DNA of 64,000 nt from Limnohabitans parvus II-B4 (GTDB lineage: Bacteria; Pseudomonadota; Gammaproteobacteria; Burkholderiales; Burkholderiaceae_C), in NCBI RefSeq assembly GCF_003063455.1, contig NZ_NESN01000001.1:868001-932000 (forward strand). Reading direction: 5' to 3'. Position numbers and translations under genes: made by a program. Within the stretch, counting starts at the first letter, position 1. Each line of letters starts with the position of its first letter. Positions 16,099 to 24,349 of this stretch are shown in pieces. The notes beneath the pieces were generated by a model. It was not told the DNA's origin. It ran no database searches and worked only from the letters and a program-made list of their open reading frames with translations.

Positions 16099-16577
16099 GT
16101 GGCCTCCGGTGATAGGTTCAGCGGTGGGTCGAGCGCTTCGAGCTGGTATTTGTCGATCATGGCGATCAACTTGTCGGCATAGCGCGGGTCGGTGGCATAG
16201 CCCGCCTTGGCCACGGCTTGGGCAAAGGCTTTGCCTGTGGTGCAGGCGAAACAGGCGGCGTACCGTTTGTTGCGGCGCAAAAACTGCCCATGGTCCACCA
16301 AACAGGTCTGCCAATCGGGGTAGGCGCGCCAGTCGGCCGGGATAACCACCCACATCTGGTTGAGAAACTCTCGGGTGTTGAGGGTGACGCGCTGGCCCGT
16401 CCAGCTGCGGTCAGCCTTGATGCCAAAGAGGTTCTTGGCCCGTTTGGCCAGGCCCGACTCGCCCCAGCCGGACTCCAGAGCGGCCTGAGCCACCACGAAG
16501 CTGGCGGGGATTCCAGTCTGCAAGCGACTGGCTTGTGCAGCAGGGCCAATGAGTGCGATGAAGTCTTGCGGTTTCAC
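16095..16577 (-). CDS. Endolysin, glucosaminidase family
   Basis: A 160-residue peptidoglycan hydrolase of the FlgJ/glucosaminidase type. It has ASFVVAQAALESGWGESGLA (catalytic Glu in ALESGWGES), NLFGIKADRSWTGQRV and, later, YATDPRYADKLIAMID, all typical of this family. It has no signal peptide, so release would depend on the holin encoded just upstream, whose stop overlaps its start by four bases. It also overlaps Rz by four bases, giving a tight holin-endolysin-spanin lysis cassette. Confidence 0.85.
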   Translation of the reverse strand: MKPQDFIALIGPAAQASRLQTGIPASFVVAQAALESGWGESGLAKRAKNLFGIKADRSWTGQRVTLNTREFLNQMWVVIPADWRAYPDWQTCLVDHGQFLRRNKRYAACFACTTGKAFAQAVAKAGYATDPRYADKLIAMIDKYQLEALDPPLNLSPEAT

Positions 16578-16957
16578 AGCATCTCCTTCACGTCCTTGGC
16601 CACTTCATCGATGGAGGCGTCGCGGCGCTGACCAATGAAGTTGAACACCCAGCGCACCAAGGCCCAGCCGGGCAAGCCACAGGCGAACATGAGCCCGCCC
16701 AGGGCACACAGACCCACCGTAGAAAACGCCCAATGATGCAAATGGAAATGCTCCACCGTGATGGCGCCACCACCGATGCTGGAGACCACGGTGCTGATGA
16801 GCCCCACGGCCCACTCGCGTTTGTCACGGGGCGGCGTCATCAGCATGACGACCACGGCAGCCAAAGTGGCCCCACTGGCCACCGCCGCAGCGGTACCCCC
16901 AAAGGCCTTGTAGGCGACGGCCGCCCCTGCCACGCCAGAGCTTGTCGGTTCAGGCAT
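16574..16957 (-). CDS. Holin-like membrane protein
   Basis: A 127-residue protein with three hydrophobic segments (TAAAVASGATLAAVVVMLM, AVGLISTVVSSIGGGAITV, TVGLCALGGLMFACGLPGWALV) and a short charged C-terminus (EVAKDVKEML). This fits a class I type holin, which makes the membrane lesion that lets endolysin out. The call relies on topology and on position directly before the endolysin, not on a clear family motif. Start chosen at MPEPTSSG; four more codons are open upstream. Confidence 0.65.
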   Translation of the reverse strand: MPEPTSSGVAGAAVAYKAFGGTAAAVASGATLAAVVVMLMTPPRDKREWAVGLISTVVSSIGGGAITVEHFHLHHWAFSTVGLCALGGLMFACGLPGWALVRWVFNFIGQRRDASIDEVAKDVKEML

Positions 16958-16970
16958 ACGTTTCTCCAAA

Positions 16971-17004
16971 GTAAAAAACCCGCGCTGACCGAAGCCAGGC
17001 GGGT
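16971..17004 (-). terminator. Terminator between radical SAM gene and lysis cassette
   Basis: On the minus strand ACCCGC + CTGGC, loop TTCG, GTCAG + GCGGGT forms a long stem followed by six T. It lies 63 bases after the radical SAM stop and 14 bases before the holin start. Lysis genes behind it would need read-through, antitermination or a promoter of their own. Confidence 0.75.
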
Positions 17005-17066
17005 GGAAGTTGGGTTGAATGTTGAATGGACTGTTGAATTGGCTATCGAACGAATGGTGTTTGGAT

Positions 17067-18425
17067 TCAGGCTGCCACAGTTCGGTCGTAGGCCAAGATC
17101 GGAATCACGCGTTTGGTGCTTTGTTCGGGGACTCCATGGACCTGCCCGAAGATGTCTTTGCGGTCTTCACGAAAGTCGCCGTCGATGAAATACGGAATGC
17201 AACCCGTCAGATACTCGATGGCCGCAGCCAGAAACGGCACGTTATCCGAATAGGCTGCATCGCAGCCCGCATCCCACAGCGGCCCCTGCAAAAACATGCA
17301 TGAGCCCTTGCACAGTTGCAGCACGGGGCAACTGGGGCAATCGGGCCTGTGGCTCCAGTGCGTGGCGCTGCGCATCTTGACGGCCTGCAAATTGGACAAA
17401 TAGCCAATGTGGTGGGGCTGCCCATTGGGTGCAATGGCTGATGCGCTGACGTTCTGGCAGGTGAGCACCTTGCCGTGCAGGTCCACCGCCAAGTTGTCCG
17501 GTTTGTCCATGCCGCACTTTTGGCCCAGCGAGGATGCAGGGCGTACGGTGCGGATAGACTGCACAAAGTCAATGATGCGCTGCTGCGCCACCGACATGCG
17601 CGAAGCCAGGCCCTGGCGCAGTTCTTTGTAGGCCAAGGACCTGAAACGCACGTGGTCCTGTTGCGTTTGCAGCGTTACCGCCAAGCCACCTTCGTCGTAG
17701 GGGTCAATGAAAGCGCCTTCCCCAATGTTCACATCCTGGCCAAACCGCTGCTGCAGCCAAGCCTGAATCTGCGCCCGGCTTTGGTTGCTGGCATGAACCA
17801 TGGCGTTGATGCTGATACGGCCCTGAGGCTGCAAGCGGGCATACAGGTCCATGATGGCGGCATATTTCTTAGGGTCGTTCAGCGGATCGGGTCCACGGGT
17901 CGACTGGCCCGGACCATCGTGTGACAAACCCACAGAAAACTCCATGCGGTCGAACCACTCGTTCTTACCTGCATCGAGCATGCTGCCATTGGTGATGACG
18001 CTGAACTGCGCGTCCGCGTACAAGCAACGTAAACGTTCAGCCAGCGGCTGGAGGGTCTTCCAGTACACCAAGGGCTCCCCGCCCCAGAACTCGATGCGTT
18101 CGGGTGGTTCAAGTAGCGCATCGGTCAGTTGACTGATGAACGGCTCGATGTCGTCCGGGTTGCTCGTATCCGCATGCGGCACAAAGCGCTGGTTGCAGTA
18201 ACTACACTCGTAGTTGCAGGATAGCCCCAGGCTGATCTTAAGGATGCGCACCTGGCCTTTGCGGCCAGGTTGGCTAATCGACACCACCGTGGCATCCCGG
18301 AAACTGCCGGGCTGAACCGGCGCCACGGGCGTGCCGTTCTGCCAGGTCAGCGTGGACAAGTGGTTGTCGTAGTGCAGCAAGATTTTCTGGCCATCTTGAC
18401 GCAAGGCGTGAATTTGAAACTTCAT
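17067..18425 (-). CDS. Radical SAM/SPASM peptide-modifying enzyme
   Basis: A 452-residue radical S-adenosylmethionine enzyme. The catalytic cluster motif CNYECSYC (Cys70, 74, 77; CX3CX2C) is intact, and GGEP at 115-118 binds SAM. The C-terminal half has a complete seven-Cys SPASM signature: Cys304, then G318X4C323, then C363X2C366X5C372X3C376, then Cys388. SPASM enzymes typically modify peptides or proteins (anaerobic sulfatase maturation, RiPP crosslinks). It is the last gene of a tight run that begins with a Cys-rich tail fibre, and its ATG overlaps the oxygenase stop. Substrate is inferred, not shown. Confidence 0.9.
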   Translation of the reverse strand: MKFQIHALRQDGQKILLHYDNHLSTLTWQNGTPVAPVQPGSFRDATVVSISQPGRKGQVRILKISLGLSCNYECSYCNQRFVPHADTSNPDDIEPFISQLTDALLEPPERIEFWGGEPLVYWKTLQPLAERLRCLYADAQFSVITNGSMLDAGKNEWFDRMEFSVGLSHDGPGQSTRGPDPLNDPKKYAAIMDLYARLQPQGRISINAMVHASNQSRAQIQAWLQQRFGQDVNIGEGAFIDPYDEGGLAVTLQTQQDHVRFRSLAYKELRQGLASRMSVAQQRIIDFVQSIRTVRPASSLGQKCGMDKPDNLAVDLHGKVLTCQNVSASAIAPNGQPHHIGYLSNLQAVKMRSATHWSHRPDCPSCPVLQLCKGSCMFLQGPLWDAGCDAAYSDNVPFLAAAIEYLTGCIPYFIDGDFREDRKDIFGQVHGVPEQSTKRVIPILAYDRTVAA

Positions 18426-19030
18426 GAGAGGGCCTTTTGCGGCTCCTGCAGCCGCGTTTTGAACACCAGAACCGGCCGCAGATCACGGCAGGCACGGGAG
18501 ATGGGGTTGACGCCATGGCGGATGTGCCCAGCGAAGAACACCACCCGAGCAGGCGCGGGCATGACCGAGCCCTGCAGGCGACCCTCCTGGTCGTAGAACA
18601 CTGTCTCTCCGCCCCACCCTGCTTGCCAGTGCCGCACACCGTAGATCAAAAGGGTTCTGTCCAACGGGTGCTGGCTGTCGATGTGGACATTGCCTTCGTT
18701 GCCATGGGTGTTGGCGTTGGCGTAAACGCCATGGCACTGGGTCATGACAGGCAGTTGCAGCGCCCGCATGCATGACCGCCAAACAACAGAGAGCACGCCC
18801 GTCTGCGCCTGAAGAAATTGCGGCGTGCAGCTGTAGTCCGAAGCTTGGTTGATGGGCCAGTCCCGACCCAACAATTCGCGGTGCCAGATCGGAAACGGCT
18901 CCGGCTCGTTTTTGTTGGTGATGCGGTAGTAACGGTACTGAAGGTGCTGCAGCCAATCGACGAGCTCCTGCGTTACGCCCGGATCCAGAACGCCATCGGC
19001 AAAAGAGATGGGACTGCGGGCGTCAAGCAT
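18422..19030 (-). CDS. 2OG-Fe(II) oxygenase, prolyl-hydroxylase-like
   Basis: A 202-residue protein with the double-stranded beta-helix signature of 2-oxoglutarate/Fe(II) dioxygenases. The metal ligands are His116-x-Asp118 (NVHIDSQH) and His172 (IRHGVNP), with an Arg (LRPVLVFK) for 2-oxoglutarate and the core strand GWGGETVFYDQEG. This matches the prolyl-4-hydroxylase type, which hydroxylates protein or peptide side chains. Start at 19030 (MLDARSPIS) overlaps the upstream stop by 8 bases; its stop overlaps the radical SAM start by 4. The substrate is unknown; linkage suggests a phage fibre protein. Confidence 0.82.
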   Translation of the reverse strand: MLDARSPISFADGVLDPGVTQELVDWLQHLQYRYYRITNKNEPEPFPIWHRELLGRDWPINQASDYSCTPQFLQAQTGVLSVVWRSCMRALQLPVMTQCHGVYANANTHGNEGNVHIDSQHPLDRTLLIYGVRHWQAGWGGETVFYDQEGRLQGSVMPAPARVVFFAGHIRHGVNPISRACRDLRPVLVFKTRLQEPQKALS

Positions 19031-19742
19031 GTTCTGCCTCCGGTTCTGCCACCGAATGAAACTCGATGGCAAGGGTGTCGCGCGTCTGCGTGCGCAGCGG
19101 AAAGTAGCCATGCGGCGTGCACAGGGGCATGGTCACGAGCAGGCCCGGCTGGGGCGTGATCGGGAAATGCACCGGTGTTTCCCAGGGCAGCAGGTGTTCA
19201 TTGAGGCGTTTGGCCGGATTGCCAATGACCATACAACCCGGCGTTCGCAGATTGGGGCTGTCGGTCGTTGGGTAGTCGGCTTGCAAGAACAACACCGTGT
19301 TGAGACCAGAACGTGAGCTGGCAATGTGCTCAGCCACATGAAATCCCGGCTGACAGCGCATGATGTGGGCGCTCAGCCGGTATCGGTATGTGCCCCAGAT
19401 GGATTGCAGGTGCTCACGGACCACCGCCAACATGTCATCCAGACCATCTGCCTGGGATAAGCCCCCCTGCAACAGGTCGTGACTGCGACACTGCCAGGAC
19501 TCGGGGCCCCAGCGGTGCTCAGCGTCTTCCCGCAAGACGGCCTTCGCCAGTCGTTCAAGCCTTTCCGGCGACAAGCCAGAGGGCTGGACGTACACGGTGC
19601 TGGGCCACAAAGAAAAAACCCAACGCTGGTGTGACGTTGGGTGGTTCTCTGAAGCATCGGTTGATGCGAACGGATGCGGACTGGCTTGTGTGGCCACCGC
19701 CATCATGGGTGGTAGGGCGTGCGCTGATGCATCAAATGACAT
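19023..19742 (-). CDS. 2OG-Fe(II) oxygenase-like protein
   Basis: A 239-residue protein whose C-terminal half follows the plan of a second type of 2OG-Fe(II) oxygenase: GFHVAEHIASSRSGLNTVLFLQ, then TPGCMVIGNP, then QPGLLVTMPLCTPHGYFP and RDTLAIEFHS. His135, His211 and Arg221 fit the proximal ligand, distal ligand and 2-oxoglutarate Arg. The acidic ligand is not canonical, because the expected HxD reads HVAEH. It may therefore be a divergent enzyme or have lost activity. It overlaps both neighbours (11 and 8 bases), so it is co-translated with the modification block. Confidence 0.6.
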   Translation of the reverse strand: MSFDASAHALPPMMAVATQASPHPFASTDASENHPTSHQRWVFSLWPSTVYVQPSGLSPERLERLAKAVLREDAEHRWGPESWQCRSHDLLQGGLSQADGLDDMLAVVREHLQSIWGTYRYRLSAHIMRCQPGFHVAEHIASSRSGLNTVLFLQADYPTTDSPNLRTPGCMVIGNPAKRLNEHLLPWETPVHFPITPQPGLLVTMPLCTPHGYFPLRTQTRDTLAIEFHSVAEPEAEHA

Positions 19743-20721
19743 GAATCACTCCTTGGGCCAGTGCGGTGACGGCCCCTAATCCAAATTGAAGGTGCAGGTT
19801 TTCTCCGGCACGCAGGCCCTGGGCCAGGGCCCGCACTTGGGCGCGACCTGATTGCATGCGAACGCGCTGGTGTGGGACATAGCCCGAGACGGCGTGCACA
19901 TGCAGACAGGCATCGGCGGGCTCTGAAGCCCGTATTTCCAACTCCACCCACTGGTCTGGAGACACCACTGGCGGAGCTTGCACGGTGAGCTTGGGCATGT
20001 GTTCGTGCAGCCGGGTGATGGTGTGGGCATGCTGGGTCAGTCCATCACTTGGCTTGGCATAAGGCACATGCTCGTCCACGTGAAGGTTGGTCCAAAGTTG
20101 TCCGCCTGGGTGAGCGTTGATACGCAGCACCATCTGGGCGCTGAGCGGTGATTCATGCCATGGCACCAAGCATGACCCGGCAACCAAGTGCGTCTGGCGC
20201 GCTTTGGTGAGCGGCAAGGACAAGGCAGTAAAGCCCTCGCTGTCTACCCGGCTGCTGCGGGTGAGGACATGGCGGTTGAAGGGCGTCATGAAGCGCCAGG
20301 TATCTGTGCACAGCACAAACATCCAGGCGGCCCAATCACTCAGGTGCTCGCCATACATGCGAGGCTTGGCGCGCATGGCCTGTGGATCCAGTGCGATTTC
20401 ATCGACCAGGCCCCACTGAACGCCATCAATGGTCTCGGTGTGGCCGGATGGCATGTCCAGTCTGACTGGCAAGACGTAGGGACTGGGCTGGCCGCGTCTG
20501 GGCAATGAATGCGATTTTGGGATTAATGCGCCTGAAGGATGGACCCGATACTGTTTTTGAGTCACCTTGCCGACAGGGTAATTTGGCCGGAACGTCTCCA
20601 ATGGCTCCCAGAGCCGCCAGGTCAAGCGATCCGCTTCAGCGAGAACCTCCACGACCAACGGCTGTGTGAATTCATCGACCCGCTGCACGAAGCGCGCACG
20701 GACTTTTTCAGCACCGCTCAC
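19732..20721 (-). CDS. Phage protein of unknown function, Ig-like C-terminus
   Basis: A 329-residue protein that I do not recognise. The middle has a globular segment with DEIALDPQAMRAKPRMYGE and NLHVDEHVPYAKP. The last 80 residues (VELEIRASEPADACLHVHAVSGYVP, then LRAGENLHLQFG) look like a beta-sandwich of Ig type. The start is probably the GTG at 20721, because it forms a GTGA overlap with the upstream stop; ATG starts in the frame lie within the upstream gene. It stands between the fibre genes and the oxygenases, so it may be a fibre part or a scaffold for modification. Confidence 0.55.
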   Translation of the reverse strand: MSGAEKVRARFVQRVDEFTQPLVVEVLAEADRLTWRLWEPLETFRPNYPVGKVTQKQYRVHPSGALIPKSHSLPRRGQPSPYVLPVRLDMPSGHTETIDGVQWGLVDEIALDPQAMRAKPRMYGEHLSDWAAWMFVLCTDTWRFMTPFNRHVLTRSSRVDSEGFTALSLPLTKARQTHLVAGSCLVPWHESPLSAQMVLRINAHPGGQLWTNLHVDEHVPYAKPSDGLTQHAHTITRLHEHMPKLTVQAPPVVSPDQWVELEIRASEPADACLHVHAVSGYVPHQRVRMQSGRAQVRALAQGLRAGENLHLQFGLGAVTALAQGVIHVI

Positions 20722-21512
20722 ACCCGCACCTCCAGCTCTTCGACACCGCTGAACCACTTGAATCCCAGCTTGATCTTGGCCAGGGCCCCGGGGTCTGCGC
20801 CAAAGAGCGTGACAAGGGCTTGCCCTTGATCCAGGTCTGGGCGGCTGTTGCTCAAAGCACCGGCCGTGGTGCTCAGTAGCACCTGCCCAGACGCCGGGAG
20901 CACCATCCCCTGGTCATTGACCGCCGAGATACGGATGCGCCGGGGATCACCCCCCTCATCGACCAAGCGAAACGAGGGAAACGCCAGAGCCATGGCAACC
21001 GAATTGCTTTCCCACTCGTGATCAAACTCAAAACCGGTCACCTCGGTCTGACCCGCTTGTGGCGAGCACATGAGCACCAGTGAGGGCTCAAGACCTAGCG
21101 GTGGGATCCAAAGCTGGGCCAAGACCAGCATGGGCTGCTGGTTCCAGTACTGCCGAAACCCTTCTTTAGACAAGGCAGTCTGCGCGAACTTGTTGATCCA
21201 CACCGGCTCACTCTCCCCTTGACGCAGTGCAAAGAGCCAGACGGTGTAGGCATTGCCGGGATCTTGCGCGAGGTTTTGCAGGTCACTTACTGTGACAGCA
21301 TGGACAAATGCGCTTTGATGGCCGACCAACATGGGCGCAGACGATTCATCAATGACCCGGCCACTTTCATCTAAGGCTTGCTCAAAAGAAGGCGTGAGGT
21401 GTTCGATCAAGAAATCGCCCTCCACCTTCTGAATGCGAATGAGGTTGGTTCGGTGCGCGTTTGTTGTGCTCGCAGGGCTTTGCAGCGGATAAGACATGCG
21501 TACGGTTTTCAT
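20718..21512 (-). CDS. Phage protein with bacterial Ig-like (Big_1-type) domain
   Basis: A 264-residue protein. The last 80 residues have the strand pattern of a bacterial Ig-like domain of the Big_1 type (RIRISAVNDQGMVLPASG, LLSTTAGALSN, GQALVTLFG), often found in phage fibres and adhesins. The N-terminal 180 residues are not recognised. The ATG at 21512 is preceded by AGGGGAA. An open frame continuing upstream overlaps the fibre 3' end in another frame and is not credible. It is the second gene of the fibre-to-radical-SAM run and is coupled to the next by a GTGA overlap. Confidence 0.6.
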   Translation of the reverse strand: MKTVRMSYPLQSPASTTNAHRTNLIRIQKVEGDFLIEHLTPSFEQALDESGRVIDESSAPMLVGHQSAFVHAVTVSDLQNLAQDPGNAYTVWLFALRQGESEPVWINKFAQTALSKEGFRQYWNQQPMLVLAQLWIPPLGLEPSLVLMCSPQAGQTEVTGFEFDHEWESNSVAMALAFPSFRLVDEGGDPRRIRISAVNDQGMVLPASGQVLLSTTAGALSNSRPDLDQGQALVTLFGADPGALAKIKLGFKWFSGVEELEVRV

Positions 21513-21526
21513 GAGCAATTCCCCTT

Positions 21527-22462
21527 TCAGCAGCCACAGCAGTTGCAATTGCAGTTGCAATTGGCCAACACGTTCACTGTGCGCAGCCGCAGCTGCCCGC
21601 CTTCATCAATCAACTCATAGTCATGACGACTGGTGATGTTGCCGCTGCCATAGCAATTGATGGCGTAACCAGTACCACCGCAATTGGCCACTTGCTTGAA
21701 AAAGTAGTCGTGCAGCCAGCCATAGTTGGCGGTCCACATGGAGCCGCCGTTGTTCATGTACATGTCCCAGTTGCCGTCGGTTTTCAGAAATCCCATCAGG
21801 TTGCTGTTGACATGCAGGTAGCGGGTGCTGCCCTGGTCTGTGTCGTAAAAGTCGATCGTGGGCGAAGTGCTTTGCACGGTCTGACTGGGCAGCGTGAGGC
21901 GCCCGCTCATGCTGTCGCCCGTGCGTGCTACCCGCCCCGACAAATCGATGTTGACCGTGGCGTTGCCGTTCGCGTCCGGACCACCACCGTTAACCGAGCG
22001 GACAAAGGCCGAGGCGTCATAGCCGTCCAGACGGTCTGCGTCCGTCGCTTTGGCGCTGATGCCCAGATAGGCCGAGTTGTGGTTGTGCGAAGCTGAAGCA
22101 AATGCGCTGGCATGCTGGCCGTCGAGCAGGTCGGCATCGATCCCAGAACCCGCGCCATCCACCGTGAGCAGCTTGGCCAGCACATCGGCAGCTGTGTAGG
22201 CGGCGGCATTGAGTTTGGCCGCGAACTGTGCATCGATCCCACTGGTCAGGTCCATGATGAAGCGCCAGTTATCCGGGTTGGTGCCGATAAGCTGGTAAAG
22301 CTTGAGCTGATCCGTGCGGTAGCACAGCATGCCCACTTGCTGGTTGGTGGTGGGGAAGGTGGTGCCACTGTTGCAGGAGATCGCCGTCTTGTCGTTGTTC
22401 AGGATCTCGATGAGTGAGTCAGAAAGCGTGCGCGACGACGGGATGTCGGTGAAGTTTTGCAT
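21527..22462 (-). CDS. Tail fibre protein with Cys-rich C-terminal tail
   Basis: A 311-residue fibre-like protein. The middle has repeated fibre motifs (GIDADLLDGQHAS, then DADRLDGYDASAF) and GDSMSGRLTLPS, as in phage side-tail fibres. The distal part (IDFYDTDQGSTRYLHV, DGNWDMYMNNGG) is predicted receptor-binding. The end is remarkable: after RTVNVLA the protein finishes NCNCNCNCCGC and stops, with codons AAT/AAC and TGC/TGT alternating. Downstream in the same direction are two Ig-like proteins, two oxygenase-like proteins and a radical SAM/SPASM enzyme. The tail is a natural candidate for chemical modification or metal or disulfide binding. Confidence 0.8.
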   Translation of the reverse strand: MQNFTDIPSSRTLSDSLIEILNNDKTAISCNSGTTFPTTNQQVGMLCYRTDQLKLYQLIGTNPDNWRFIMDLTSGIDAQFAAKLNAAAYTAADVLAKLLTVDGAGSGIDADLLDGQHASAFASASHNHNSAYLGISAKATDADRLDGYDASAFVRSVNGGGPDANGNATVNIDLSGRVARTGDSMSGRLTLPSQTVQSTSPTIDFYDTDQGSTRYLHVNSNLMGFLKTDGNWDMYMNNGGSMWTANYGWLHDYFFKQVANCGGTGYAINCYGSGNITSRHDYELIDEGGQLRLRTVNVLANCNCNCNCCGC

Positions 22463-22502
22463 GGTGAACGGGTGGGTAAATGACTGAGGTACATGGGAGC
22501 TG

Positions 22503-23855
22503 TCAGTACCCCTGAGCGATCCAGGTGAACGCGCCGGTCACGCGAGCGCCAGAGATGTTTTCTAAAACTGCCGTGAAGCCTGTCCGGGTGACTGCACTGG
22601 ATAGGCGCGGGATGGCGACCACCGTGCCGCCCTTGTGGGTCATGGTCACCTCGGGCGGCACCCTAAAAATTCGGGCAAAGCCAATCACAGCACCTGCCTG
22701 CGCATCGGTGATCTGCACAGTGCCCCGGTCAAAGACATCTGGGACATCCACCGTCACGCGCAGCGCATCAATGAAGCCCCGGTCGGAATTTCTGGACTTC
22801 AAGATGGCCCGAAACAAGGCGCGCTGGTAGGTGTAGTCACCCTGAATGAAGTCCCGGAAATCCGTGTAGCCCGGGGGATGGCCCGTTTCGACGATTCTTG
22901 CAAAATCGGCTTCGGTGATCTCGGTGCTGGCCACGATCATGTCGCTGATCACGCCGTTGGCGTGGCGGCGGTACTGCTCGGCGAGCGCCAGGGCTTCATG
23001 AGCCTTGAGACGCATCGACCTGCGCAAGGCTTCCGAGACACCCAGCCCTTCCTGCAAGAGCCGCCTGTACGCCACTGTGCGGCCTAAAGTTTCGGCAAAC
23101 GCCAGTGCCTCGGCCACCTGCTTGATGGATTGGCGACTGAGCTGATCGCTCGTGGTGAATGTCTCAGCGACTGGCTTTTGAAGCCACCTGGAGGCCTGAT
23201 CGCTTACAGCCAAACCCTCGCTGATGCGCAGGATGAAGGCGATCAGGTCGTAATAAGTTTCGGCAAAGTTCAGCGCTTCGCTGACCCGTTTGCTGAAGCG
23301 TTGATCCAGGTCATCGGTCAAAGCCACTCTTTCAGCGACTGTTTTGGTGGCGACCCGCGCGGATACCGATGCCACTGGCAGGCTCTCAGCATGCTTTTGG
23401 CGCATCTGCCGAGACAAGACTTCGGTTACAGGCAAGCCTTCTTGCAAGGCTTTGGCTATGGAGCGGGCCAAGCCGTCCAGACTTTGAAGGTTTTCTTGAA
23501 CGGACTTGCGGCTCGATTTGGCAACGCCCTCAGTCACCCCCAGCGACTCAACCCAGCGAAGGACATAGGCGATCAGGTCGTAGTAGGTGTCGGCAAACCC
23601 GATTGACTCCGTCTTTTGCAGCGCGGCTTGATGACGCCGGGTTTCCGCAAGGGACAGGGCTTCAGTCAGGCGTTTGCCATGCTGACGGCCTGAAGCCTCA
23701 ACCCAAGCGAGTGTGGCAGCTACTGCGACCACATAGACAGCGGGGTAAGCCGTGAGCCAGGATTTGCCTGCACTGGCACTGGCCCAAGTGAAACTGGCAT
23801 TGGCCCAGGTGTAGCGCGGGCCTTGGGACTCGCCTACGGTGACCGTCTCGGCCAT
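22503..23855 (-). CDS. Tail fibre/tip protein with 18-residue helical repeats
   Basis: A 450-residue structural protein. From residue 65 to about 304 it is built of 13 repeats that each begin with Glu (65, 83, 103, 121, 139, 157, 175, 193, 213, 231, 249, 269, 287) and follow E-x-L-x-x-x-(E/D)-x-x-x-R. Spacing is 18 residues, or 20 in three units, two of which contain YYDLIA. The last 140 residues form a separate domain (PPEVTMTHKGGTVVAIPR, VTGAFTWIAQGY) resembling a lectin-like or tail-tip beta domain. It lies between J and the Cys-tailed fibre. Confidence 0.65.
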   Translation of the reverse strand: MAETVTVGESQGPRYTWANASFTWASASAGKSWLTAYPAVYVVAVAATLAWVEASGRQHGKRLTEALSLAETRRHQAALQKTESIGFADTYYDLIAYVLRWVESLGVTEGVAKSSRKSVQENLQSLDGLARSIAKALQEGLPVTEVLSRQMRQKHAESLPVASVSARVATKTVAERVALTDDLDQRFSKRVSEALNFAETYYDLIAFILRISEGLAVSDQASRWLQKPVAETFTTSDQLSRQSIKQVAEALAFAETLGRTVAYRRLLQEGLGVSEALRRSMRLKAHEALALAEQYRRHANGVISDMIVASTEITEADFARIVETGHPPGYTDFRDFIQGDYTYQRALFRAILKSRNSDRGFIDALRVTVDVPDVFDRGTVQITDAQAGAVIGFARIFRVPPEVTMTHKGGTVVAIPRLSSAVTRTGFTAVLENISGARVTGAFTWIAQGY

Positions 23856-23860
23856 GGCGA

Positions 23861-24307
23861 TCAGCTCATGGTGAAGGTGAACACTGCCGTCAGACTGTCG
23901 TCTGCCCCCTTGTTCACCACCGGGAACACCACCCTGTCGAGCATGATGCCGCCCGATGCGGCATTGAACACTCCAGCTTCCGTGATTGCCCCCGTGCCGT
24001 CGCCTGCTGGGAAGTCGGCCGTGAAGCTGAAGGCTTTGGTGCCAACGGTGTGGGCATAGGTGGCGGCGTTTCGGTCAAGCTCGGAAACCAGGGCCGACTG
24101 GCTGGCTGCAGCCGCCGTGGTGCCCGTGCCCAGGGCGATGAAGCCCATGACCGAGGGACGACTGGCGGATTTGCCGATGGCGTCCGCGATGAAATCGAAG
24201 CCCACGTTCACGATGATGTTGTCTTTGTGAACGGTTTCGATGTCGCCACTGGCGCGGCGAACAATGAGGGTCATCGCCCCCTGCAGTTGCATGGTTTCGT
24301 CAATCAT
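23861..24307 (-). CDS. Phage tail-region structural protein, unknown
   Basis: A 148-residue protein with repeated beta-strand character (TLIVRRASGDIETVHKDNIIV, GFIALGTGTTAAAASQSALVSEL, FSFTADFPAGDGTGAITEAGVF). Proteins like this are common between J and the fibres in lambdoid prophages of Burkholderiales and may form part of the fibre base. It stands 5 bases upstream of the repeat protein and 42 bases after the J gene. No enzyme motif is seen. Confidence 0.6.
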   Translation of the reverse strand: MIDETMQLQGAMTLIVRRASGDIETVHKDNIIVNVGFDFIADAIGKSASRPSVMGFIALGTGTTAAAASQSALVSELDRNAATYAHTVGTKAFSFTADFPAGDGTGAITEAGVFNAASGGIMLDRVVFPVVNKGADDSLTAVFTFTMS

Positions 24308-24349
24308 GTGGTGCCTTAAAAGTGAATTGCTAAAAAATTCTGCGCCTGC

